From UBA10349 sp003485905 (GTDB taxonomy: Bacteria; Pseudomonadota; Gammaproteobacteria; Arenicellales; Arenicellaceae), in the NCBI GenBank assembly GCA_943787185.1, contig CALSLL010000002.1:248001-312000 (forward strand): a DNA stretch of 64,000 nucleotides, given 5' to 3'. How positions within the stretch are numbered: the first letter of the stretch is position 1; each line of letters starts with the position of its first letter. This document shows, one piece after another, positions 55,342 to 63,018 of this stretch. The notes below the pieces were generated by a model. It saw only the letters and a list, made by a program, of their open reading frames with translations. It was not told where the DNA came from and did no database searches. The position numbers were made by a program, and so were the translations under genes.

Positions 55342-56007
55342 ATGCGTCGCATGTGTAAGTTTTTATGTTTTATGTTGTCGGGTTTTGTACTTGTACCGTC
55401 GATGGTTGCGGCTGAAGGTACAGCGATGGGATTAAAAGTGTCGACTTTGGGGGCGGGTGTTGAAATCGCGCAATCCTTTAGTAAGTACATTAACGGTCGA
55501 CTTTCAGCTCAATATTTTAAATATAGCGATAGTTACTCGTCATCCAGTGTGAACTATGACGGTGATCTGGAATTAAAATCGATTCTTGGAACGTTGGATT
55601 ACTACCCGTTTGAGACGATCGTGCATTTTAGCGCAGGCGCACTGCTTAACGGTAACAACATAGGTATGAGAGCGCAGTCACCTAAAGGTATCTCCGCAGA
55701 CAACAATCTTATCTCGGCGCTATTTGGCGACCTGGACGGAGAGGTGACCTTAAATACTGTTGCGCCCTATGTCGGACTCGGTTTTGGTAACCCAGTTGCA
55801 GGAGATGAGGCTGGTTTCGCGTTTAAGGCTGATATTGGCCTTGTTTACCAAGGTAATCCAGCAGCTTCGTTAAGCTCTACTGGTTTATTGGCGGGGACAC
55901 CTCTTGGGCAGGCACTGATTGCGAATGAAGAGGCTGAATTGCAAGAGGATGTGGATGGTTACAAATGGTATCCGGTGGTTGGCGTAAGTTTGTTATATCG
56001 CTTCTGA
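55342..56007 (+). CDS. Probable outer-membrane beta-barrel protein
   Basis: 221 residues from ATG 55342 (CAGGAGAAG upstream). A longer upstream frame has no such signal. Signal peptide RRMCKFLCFMLSGFVLVPSMVAA, then alternating amphipathic strands (GRLSAQYFKYSD, LKSILGTLDYYPF, VHFSAGALLNGN, VAPYVGLGFGNP, FAFKADIGLVYQG) and a final WYPVVGVSLLYRF with C-terminal Phe, the outer-membrane insertion signature. Size suggests 8 strands, like small OmpA/OmpW-type barrels. Exact family not recognised. Divergent from the Sel1-SPOR gene. Confidence 0.8.
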   Translation: MRRMCKFLCFMLSGFVLVPSMVAAEGTAMGLKVSTLGAGVEIAQSFSKYINGRLSAQYFKYSDSYSSSSVNYDGDLELKSILGTLDYYPFETIVHFSAGALLNGNNIGMRAQSPKGISADNNLISALFGDLDGEVTLNTVAPYVGLGFGNPVAGDEAGFAFKADIGLVYQGNPAASLSSTGLLAGTPLGQALIANEEAELQEDVDGYKWYPVVGVSLLYRF

Positions 56008-56115
56008 AGGACCTCGTTTGCGGGGAGCATACGGCATGGCCTCGCTTCCCGAGCGATCAGTCTAAACAGGATAGGAGTCCAGACCGATTTAGATTAAAAA
56101 ACTGTTAAAAAAGTC

Positions 56116-56144
56116 TTGCACTTTAGGCGGCATCCCATTATCTT
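56116..56144 (+). promoter_or_regulatory. Sigma-70-like promoter of nrdA
   Basis: TTGCAC (56116-56121), 17-bp spacer, TATCTT (56139-56144). Five of six and four of six consensus matches. It predicts a start site near 56151 and a leader of about 170 nt. The NrdR-like boxes overlap its -10 and the start region, which suits repression. Confidence 0.5.
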
Positions 56145-56180
56145 TGGGTCAGCGGTTGATCAAACCACAACATGTAGTGG
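56133..56180 (+). promoter_or_regulatory. Putative tandem NrdR boxes
   Basis: Box 2 at 56165-56180 (CCACAACATGTAGTGG) matches the published NrdR consensus acaCwAtATaTwGtgt at 12 of 16 positions and is a near-palindrome. A weaker box 1 at 56133-56148 (TCCCATTATCTTTGGG) matches 9 of 16. Their starts are 32 bp apart, the three-helical-turn spacing known for NrdR pairs. NrdR represses RNR genes when ATP/dATP is bound. nrdR itself is not in the window. Confidence 0.6.
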
Positions 56181-56320
56181 TTATCAGCAAAAGCCTTGAG
56201 AATCAGTCATATCCCTATTTATCTAAAAGTGATTTGGCAGCCAGTTAGGGGAAGTTAAACCAATTTGGCAAGTTTCAAGATGGGGGAAGTCATTTAGGTG
56301 AGTGGAGGAATTCTATAGTT

Positions 56321-59281
56321 ATGCAGTCCGAAGATTCAGTAGACCCAACCAAGGTTGCAGCAACAGTTGCAACATCGACCGCAACGTCGGTCGCAGCAGA
56401 TGCAAATTCCAGTGAAGATTCTTTGCAAGATGATGCTAGCGCAGCCGCTGAAGTAGCTGCCAACCAGCCAGGAGCGATTCGGGTTATTCGTCGCAATGGC
56501 AAAGTTACTTTATTTGGTAAAGATAAAATTTCGGTAGCAGTAACTAAGGCATTTTTAGCAGTTGAAGGTGGAACCGGGGCAGCCAGCGCCAGAATACGAG
56601 AACACGTAGCTACTATTACAGAGCGCGTAGTGAATGCGGTCACTAGAAACTTAACGAGTGGCGGCACCATTCACATTGAAGATATTCAGGACCACGTAGA
56701 GCTCGCTTTAATGCGTAGTGGGCACCATAAGGTGGCCCGAGAGTATGTATTATATCGTGAAGAGCAATCACGCAAGCGTCGTGAACAAGCCGTGTCTGCG
56801 CAAGTTTCTTCAGTTGAGCCCGAACCTGCCATAGCAATTAGTGTTGTTTTGCCTGACGGCTCACGACAGGTGTTGGATGAGGGTCGATTACGAACACTGG
56901 CGTCAGAAGCAGCCGAAGGGTTAGAGGGGCTGGATTCAAATTTGGTGTTTAACGAGACTGTTCGCAACCTTTTTGATGGCGTCGCTTTGGTGGATGTAAA
57001 CGCAACGTTGGTAATGTCTGCGCGCACGTTGATAGAGAAAGAACCGAACTATTCATATATGGCGGCGCGGTTGCTGTGCGATTCATTACGAACTGAAGCT
57101 TTGACTTATCTTGATTTGAAAGCAAATCAAGCCACTCAGCGCGAGATGGAAGTGATGTATGGTGAGGCGTTTCAGGCTTATATCGGAAAAGGTGTAGAGC
57201 TGGAATTACTTGATTCTGAATTGCTTAATTATGATTTAGATCAGTTGGGAGCAGCGCTCAAAGGAGAGCGTGACCAACAGTTCACCTATCTAGGATTACA
57301 AACTTTATACGATCGTTATTTCATTCACACCGACGGGGTTCGTATAGAGCTACCGCAAGTGTTTTTCATGCGCGTAGCAATGGGCTTGGCGATCAATGAA
57401 GAAGACCGTGAAAGTCGAGCAATAGAGTTTTATAACTTGTTGTCGTCATTTGACTTTATGAGTTCCACACCAACACTGTTCAACTCCGGGACTTTAAGAC
57501 CACAGTTGTCATCTTGTTATCTGACTTCAGTGCCGGACAATCTGGATGGTATTTATGGTTCCCTGCGCGATAACGCTTTGTTATCAAAGTTTGCGGGTGG
57601 CTTGGGTAACGATTGGACTCGAGTTCGGGCAATGGGTGCCTATATCAAGGGTACAAATGGCAAGTCTCAGGGCGTGGTTCCGTTCTTAAAGGTAGCTAAC
57701 GATACAGCGGTAGCAGTAAACCAGGGTGGTAAGCGTAAAGGTGCGGTGTGCGCTTATTTGGAAACTTGGCATCTTGATGTGGAAGAGTTTTTAGACCTAC
57801 GAAAAAATACCGGCGATGATCGTCGTCGTACGCACGATATGAATACCGCCAATTGGGTTCCTGACCTGTTCATGAAGCGAGTGGCAGAAAATGGAACATG
57901 GACTTTGTTCTCACCTGATGATGTTACTGATTTACATGATCTTTATGGTTTGGAGTTCGAGCAGGCTTACGCGGCCTACGAAGCACAGACTTTAAATGGT
58001 GAGATCAAGAATTTTCGAACGCTACCAGCCGTTGATCTGTGGCGTAAGATGCTTGGGATGATTTATGAAACGGGTCATCCATGGATGACTTTTAAAGACC
58101 CTTGTAATTTGCGTTCGCCACAACGACACGCTGGGGTCGTCCACAGTTCAAACTTGTGTACAGAGATTACGTTAAATACATCAGATGCCGAAATTGCAGT
58201 GTGTAATTTGGGCTCGGTAAATTTGCCACAGCACATGACAGAAGATGGTCAGGTTGACCATGGCAAGCTTGAAGCAACGATTACCACTGCAATGCGAATG
58301 CTTGATAATGTGATTGAGTATAATTATTACTCGGTTCCTCAGGCGCGCAACTCGAACTTACGTCACCGACCTGTAGGTTTGGGAGTAATGGGCTTCCAGG
58401 ATTCTTTGTATATTAAACGCTTAGCGTACGGAACACAGGAAGCCATTCAGTTTGCTGATGAGTATCAGGAAGCAATTAGTTATTACGCTATCCAAGCGTC
58501 CTGCCAATTGGCCGAAGAGCGGGGCACTTATGAAAGTTATGAGGGTTCGTTGTGGAGCCAGGGCATTATGCCGATCGATTCTATTAGCTATCTAAAGGAA
58601 TCACGCGGAAAGTATTTGGATCAGGATACAAGCTCGACTATGGATTGGGATAGCTTGCGGTCCGCTGTTAAAGAACATGGGATGCGTAACTCTAATACTA
58701 TGGCCATAGCACCCACCGCGACTATTTCAAATATTTGTGGTGTATCGCAATCAATAGAGCCGACCTATCAGAATTTATTTGTTAAATCTAACTTGTCTGG
58801 TGAGTTTACGGTTGTTAATCCGTACATGGTTCGAGACCTGAAGAAACTGGATTTATGGGATGAGGTCATGGTGAATGACCTTAAGTATTTTGATGGGTCG
58901 TTGCAGCCTATAGACCGAATTCCGCCGGAAATTAAAGGTCTATATTCAACAGCATTTGAGTTGGACGCTCGTTGGTTAATTGAAGCGGGTAGTCGTCGTC
59001 AGAAATGGATTGATCAGGCTCAGTCTTTGAACTTATATATGGCTGAGCCTGATGGTAAAAAGCTTGATAATTTGTATAAGTTGGCTTGGATTAAGGGCCT
59101 GAAAACGACTTATTACTTACGCACTATGGGTGCAACGCATGTCGAAAAATCAACCATGGCGGATACCGGGCGATCGAACTCGCTGAACGCAGTTGGTGGG
59201 TCACAGGAAGAACAATCAGTAGGCAGCGAGGCTCCACAGGCTTGCTCCATTTTAGACCCAGAATGTGAGGCATGTCAGTAA
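56321..59281 (+). CDS. nrdA: Class Ia ribonucleotide reductase alpha subunit
   Basis: 986-residue large subunit that reduces ribonucleoside diphosphates. After an Ala/Ser-rich N-terminus (1-45) an ATP cone spans about 48-150 (VIRRNGKVTLFGKDKIS, HIEDIQDHVELALM), followed by a degenerate second cone-like region (about 165-260). This is the Pseudomonas-type layout. Catalytic Cys: SSCYLTSVPD, NLCTEITLNT, AVCNLGSVNLP; the C-terminal redox pair is in DPECEACQ. GTGGAGG precedes ATG 56321. nrdB follows after 205 bp. Regulation by dATP (cone) and NrdR (boxes upstream) is expected. Confidence 0.97.
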   Translation: MQSEDSVDPTKVAATVATSTATSVAADANSSEDSLQDDASAAAEVAANQPGAIRVIRRNGKVTLFGKDKISVAVTKAFLAVEGGTGAASARIREHVATITERVVNAVTRNLTSGGTIHIEDIQDHVELALMRSGHHKVAREYVLYREEQSRKRREQAVSAQVSSVEPEPAIAISVVLPDGSRQVLDEGRLRTLASEAAEGLEGLDSNLVFNETVRNLFDGVALVDVNATLVMSARTLIEKEPNYSYMAARLLCDSLRTEALTYLDLKANQATQREMEVMYGEAFQAYIGKGVELELLDSELLNYDLDQLGAALKGERDQQFTYLGLQTLYDRYFIHTDGVRIELPQVFFMRVAMGLAINEEDRESRAIEFYNLLSSFDFMSSTPTLFNSGTLRPQLSSCYLTSVPDNLDGIYGSLRDNALLSKFAGGLGNDWTRVRAMGAYIKGTNGKSQGVVPFLKVANDTAVAVNQGGKRKGAVCAYLETWHLDVEEFLDLRKNTGDDRRRTHDMNTANWVPDLFMKRVAENGTWTLFSPDDVTDLHDLYGLEFEQAYAAYEAQTLNGEIKNFRTLPAVDLWRKMLGMIYETGHPWMTFKDPCNLRSPQRHAGVVHSSNLCTEITLNTSDAEIAVCNLGSVNLPQHMTEDGQVDHGKLEATITTAMRMLDNVIEYNYYSVPQARNSNLRHRPVGLGVMGFQDSLYIKRLAYGTQEAIQFADEYQEAISYYAIQASCQLAEERGTYESYEGSLWSQGIMPIDSISYLKESRGKYLDQDTSSTMDWDSLRSAVKEHGMRNSNTMAIAPTATISNICGVSQSIEPTYQNLFVKSNLSGEFTVVNPYMVRDLKKLDLWDEVMVNDLKYFDGSLQPIDRIPPEIKGLYSTAFELDARWLIEAGSRRQKWIDQAQSLNLYMAEPDGKKLDNLYKLAWIKGLKTTYYLRTMGATHVEKSTMADTGRSNSLNAVGGSQEEQSVGSEAPQACSILDPECEACQ

Positions 59282-59440
59282 CGTTCAAGCGTTCTGATTT
59301 AAATAGAATTGATGTTGGAGGTGGAGTTAAAGAATTTGTATCACTACATGTGCAAATACTTTTATTTCCGCAAAATAGGTAACAAGTATCGCAATGAAGT
59401 ACCAGGTTTAGTACTAACAACGATCACTCTGCTACATAAA

Positions 59441-59461
59441 GGTAACTCGCTGTGAGTTACC
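59441..59461 (+). repeat. Perfect hairpin in nrdA-nrdB intergenic region
   Basis: GGTAACTC (59441-59448) and GAGTTACC (59454-59461) with loop GCTGT. It lies 25 nt before the nrdB ATG, upstream of AAGAGGATAG (the Shine-Dalgarno). No U-run follows. It may tune RNA processing or translation of nrdB relative to nrdA. Confidence 0.6.
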
Positions 59462-59486
59462 ACCTAAAATATAAGAGGATAGTATT

Positions 59487-60770
59487 ATGTTGAATTGGGA
59501 TGACCCATTGGCTGTCACCGATAATAAGCAAAAGACGCCAGAGTCCTTAGTATCGAATAGCTTACAAGCTGACGCACAACTCCAGACGAATAGTGATGTC
59601 GCACCGCGACCTGGGGATGGTATACAAACTAATAGTGCGATCATGGCAACTGCTGGTGCAGCACCCGTGGTAAGCCCAGATGTTGATTCAGAACAACAGC
59701 TGGATGAAGATAGTTTGCGATCTACTGGCCTGGAATCTATTGAGATGGGTGCTTCGCGTATCCGTGTGGATGATAAGGCAATCATTAATTGTCGAGCTGA
59801 TGTTAATCAGTTGGTACCGTTTAAATACGAATGGGCCTGGCAAAAATATTTGGATGGTTGTGCAAATCACTGGATGCCACAAGAAATTAACATGACGGCA
59901 GACATCGCTCTTTGGAAAGACCCGAATGGTTTGACCGATGACGAACGAACTATCATTAAGCGTAATTTAGGTTTTTTCTCTACTGCCGATTCACTGGTTG
60001 CAAACAATTTGGTATTGGCAGTTTATAAACATATTACTAATCCCGAATGCCGCCAGTACTTGTTACGACAGGCATTTGAAGAGGCGGTTCATACCCACGC
60101 ATACCAGTATTGTGTGCAGTCATTGGGCTTGGATGAAGGCGAAATCTTTAATATGTATCGTGAGGTTCCTGCGGTAGCAAGAAAAGCTGAGTGGGCTTTA
60201 CCATTTACTCAACATTTGGCAGATCCAAACTTTCATACCGGTACGCCTGAAACTGATCAGAAGTTACTGAAAGAGCTTTTTGCGTTCTATGTAATATTTG
60301 AGGGCATATTCTTTTACGTTGGTTTTACCCAAGTCTTATCTATGGGGCGGCGTAATAAAATGACCGGTGTTGCAGAACAGTTTCAGTACATTTTGCGTGA
60401 TGAATCCATGCATATGAATTTTGGTATTGATGTTTTTAATCAAATCAAAATCGAAAACCCACATTTATGGACGGCTGAATTTAAACAAGAGTTGATCGAT
60501 ATTTTACGTGAAGCGATTGATTTGGAAACTCAGTATGCTCAAGACACTGTGCCACGAGGAATTCTTGGTTTTAATGCGCAGATGTTTGCTGAATATCTCC
60601 AGTTCATAGCGAATAGACGTTGTTCACAGACTGGCTTGCCGGAGCAGTATCCAGGTGCTACGAATCCTTTTCCTTGGATGAGTGAAGTGCTAGATCTTAA
60701 GAAAGAGAAAAACTTTTTTGAGACCCGAGTGACCGAATACCAAACGGGTGGAGCCCTTAATTGGGATTAA
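59487..60770 (+). CDS. nrdB: Class Ia ribonucleotide reductase beta subunit
   Basis: 427-residue radical-generating subunit with a di-iron centre: Asp168 (STADSL), Glu199 and His202 (FEEAVH), Glu272 (FEGIFF), Glu306 and His309 (DESMH). Tyr206, four residues after His202, is the expected radical tyrosine. The chain starts MLNWDDPL and then has about 85 extra low-complexity residues (Gln, Ser, Asp, Ala rich) before the NrdB core near residue 95. No ATP cone is seen in it. C-terminus GGALNWD. It follows nrdA by 205 bp with a hairpin in between; terminator at 60963. Confidence 0.97.
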   Translation: MLNWDDPLAVTDNKQKTPESLVSNSLQADAQLQTNSDVAPRPGDGIQTNSAIMATAGAAPVVSPDVDSEQQLDEDSLRSTGLESIEMGASRIRVDDKAIINCRADVNQLVPFKYEWAWQKYLDGCANHWMPQEINMTADIALWKDPNGLTDDERTIIKRNLGFFSTADSLVANNLVLAVYKHITNPECRQYLLRQAFEEAVHTHAYQYCVQSLGLDEGEIFNMYREVPAVARKAEWALPFTQHLADPNFHTGTPETDQKLLKELFAFYVIFEGIFFYVGFTQVLSMGRRNKMTGVAEQFQYILRDESMHMNFGIDVFNQIKIENPHLWTAEFKQELIDILREAIDLETQYAQDTVPRGILGFNAQMFAEYLQFIANRRCSQTGLPEQYPGATNPFPWMSEVLDLKKEKNFFETRVTEYQTGGALNWD

Positions 60771-60962
60771 TAACAATATTAAAATCGTATTTATCAAAAG
60801 GCAGTGAAAAACACTAGAAATCAAACGCAGTAAAGTTCGAAACTGAAAATTGATAAGCGTTATTGCTGAGCATTGATTAACGTAGTTCAGTGAAAGATTA
60901 CCCTACACATAATAATAAACTTGTGAGGAGAGTGATTGGGTCATGGATGGCCTCTTTTGGCG

Positions 60963-60985
60963 CCCCCTTTATTGGGGGTTTTATT
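60963..60985 (+). terminator. Rho-independent terminator of nrdAB
   Basis: CCCCC (60963-60967), loop TTTATT, GGGGG (60974-60978), then TTTTATTTT. Lies 193 bp after the nrdB stop and 14 bp before the next gene's TTG. Confidence 0.85.
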
Positions 60986-60998
60986 TTGAAAATCAAAA

Positions 60999-61553
60999 TT
61001 GAATCATAATTGTAGAGATTGCGGTGAGCGAATTTTAGGCCCGGACAAGCTCAATCGATGCCCGGTATGCAATTCTATGTATTTGATCCCCCATAGTGAT
61101 TCAGAGAATCAATCAGATCAAAGTAGCAAATCTAGTAAAAACAGTTCTTACAATCAGTTAAATGACCTACCAGGTCTAGGCAGAAAAATTACGCTAGGCG
61201 AACGTTGGTGGTGTGCATTTCTGGGATTTTTGCTTGGTTGCCTTACCTTTTTTATTTGGTTGGTTGAAATCTCGATCGTCGCAGTTATGTTTGACGGTAT
61301 GTCTGCGTTTGAATCTTTTGAAACAGGAATTACACTATCGGTTGTGATTGGGATTGTTTTAGGGGCCATCGGTTTTGCGATAGGCGCAGATCGATTTGCC
61401 GCTTACATGGGGTTACTTTGGGGTACTGGTGATCACTCTAATGCTGATCAATCGGGCGGTGGTTTTTTCGCTAGCTTGTTTCGATTAATGAGAATCGCAT
61501 TGTTCGCAGGTGGCGTTATATTGTTTATTTACTACCTTGGAGTGCGCGGATAG
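60999..61553 (+). CDS. Zinc-ribbon membrane protein
   Basis: Family not recognised. 184 residues. N-terminal zinc-ribbon (CRDCGERILGPDKLNRCPVC, residues 4-23) plus a Ser/Asn-rich linker (about 34-52), then two or three membrane segments (about 68-95, 105-130, 160-180). The first possible start is TTG 60999, because an in-frame TGA lies 12 bases upstream. No Shine-Dalgarno is visible and the start is 14 bp after the nrdAB terminator, so leaderless or weak translation is possible. Such ribbon-TM proteins are common but of unknown role. Confidence 0.7.
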   Translation: MNHNCRDCGERILGPDKLNRCPVCNSMYLIPHSDSENQSDQSSKSSKNSSYNQLNDLPGLGRKITLGERWWCAFLGFLLGCLTFFIWLVEISIVAVMFDGMSAFESFETGITLSVVIGIVLGAIGFAIGADRFAAYMGLLWGTGDHSNADQSGGGFFASLFRLMRIALFAGGVILFIYYLGVRG

Positions 61554-61635
61554 TTTAGGCACAAAAAGTTACCAAAGACGAGTATATCTGCTGCATAATG
61601 ATTGAAAATTGACAATTAGAAATTGGACATAATAA

Positions 61636-62952
61636 ATGAGTGACAGCAAATCAGGCGTGCTTGCGGTGCTTCTAAAAAAGGCATCACAGATTGAAGAAAA
61701 TGAAATTAAAGCGACCGTTATGTCGTTTTTGTTTGTTTTTATCCTAATGGCGGCATATTACCCGCTGCGCAACGTTCGGGATGCGATGGCTAGCAACTGG
61801 ACTGATCCTGAAATCAGTTTGTTGTGGACGCTGAATTTTTTCATCAGCACGCTGATTGTTGCAATTTACGGCTTTGCTGTTACTCGAGTTCCGTTTAAGA
61901 AACTTGTCCCCAGTATTTATCTTTTCTTTGCTGCAAGTTTTGTGGTGTTTTTTGTCGCAACGGTTGGGGAAGAGCGGACGGTCTTTATTGATAAGGCTTA
62001 TTATGTTTGGATAAGTGTTTTTGCCTTGCTCCACCTTTCGGTTTTTTGGAGCTTTATGGCTGATATCTACAACAAAAATCAGGCAAGTAGGCTTTTTGGG
62101 CTTTTTGCTGGTGCGGCTAGTTTGGGAGCGATTTTTGGCCCATTAATGACCGCGACTTTGGGTGAACGCCTTGGGATTGGCGGGTTAATGCTGGTTTCGG
62201 CGGTCATGCTGTTGATACCAATTCCGATTATTCTGATTTTGGACCGGCTCAAAGTTACCGAGCTTGGTAATGCCTCGCACAACTTAGATACCGAACAGGC
62301 CAAAATAGGTGGTAATCCACTAAAGGGCTTTTCGGACTTTGTTAAGAATCCCTATCTACTGGGTATTGGAGGCTTTCTAGTTCTCTATACCGGTATTGGT
62401 ACCTTTGTCTATTTCCAGCAAGTTGATCTGTTGAGGGCTATTGAAGACGAGGCCCGACGTGCGGCGATATATGGCTATCGAGACGTAGCCGTAAATACTC
62501 TGACCTACCTGCTTGCCTTCTTTGTTACGGGTCGCTTAGTAACTAAGCTGGGAATGCCTTCGGCGCTGATGTTAGTGCCTGCGGTACTTATTGTTGGTAT
62601 GGCTATTCTGGCCTTTACTCCTGTGTTGCTGGCTGCGGTGACGATGCATGTTGTATTACGTGCCGGCAACTACGGTTTGACTCGCCCGTCTCGTGAAATG
62701 TTATTCACCGTAGTCGGTCGTGAAGAGAGATTTAAGGCCAAGCCTGTTATTGATATCGTTGTGTATCGAGGCGGCGATGTAATGATGGGTTGGTTCTATA
62801 CGCTGTTGAGCACTGGCATTGGATTGGGATTGGCAGCGATTGCTGGTGTTGGTGCATTGGTCGCCGCGCTCTGGGCATTTGTTGGATTTAAATTGGGTAA
62901 GACTTTCGAAGCTAAAGACGAAGCCGTTAAGCAACAAGAATCCGGAGAATAA
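61636..62952 (+). CDS. ATP/ADP translocase-like MFS transporter
   Basis: 438-residue polytopic membrane protein with about 12 TM segments. It resembles the Npt/TlcC nucleotide-transporter superfamily: AAYYPLRNVRDAMA in TM1-loop, VFWSFMADIYNKNQASRLFGLF, and a late block TRPSREMLFTVVGREERFKAKPVIDIVVYRGGD that is the family signature. Free-living bacteria carry such homologues with unknown substrates; true ATP/ADP exchange is known from obligate intracellular bacteria, so exchange cannot be assumed. ATG 61636. Convergent with moaA. Confidence 0.85.
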   Translation: MSDSKSGVLAVLLKKASQIEENEIKATVMSFLFVFILMAAYYPLRNVRDAMASNWTDPEISLLWTLNFFISTLIVAIYGFAVTRVPFKKLVPSIYLFFAASFVVFFVATVGEERTVFIDKAYYVWISVFALLHLSVFWSFMADIYNKNQASRLFGLFAGAASLGAIFGPLMTATLGERLGIGGLMLVSAVMLLIPIPIILILDRLKVTELGNASHNLDTEQAKIGGNPLKGFSDFVKNPYLLGIGGFLVLYTGIGTFVYFQQVDLLRAIEDEARRAAIYGYRDVAVNTLTYLLAFFVTGRLVTKLGMPSALMLVPAVLIVGMAILAFTPVLLAAVTMHVVLRAGNYGLTRPSREMLFTVVGREERFKAKPVIDIVVYRGGDVMMGWFYTLLSTGIGLGLAAIAGVGALVAALWAFVGFKLGKTFEAKDEAVKQQESGE

Positions 62953-63018
62953 TTTAACTTATTGTTTGAGTTCTACGGGTTTACTTTCTAGATTAGCTCT
63001 CTAGGTTCAATCTCTATT

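Noticed and set aside
56010..56060. Hairpin after the outer-membrane protein gene
   Set aside because: The stem is imperfect and no U-tract follows, so a terminator cannot be supported.
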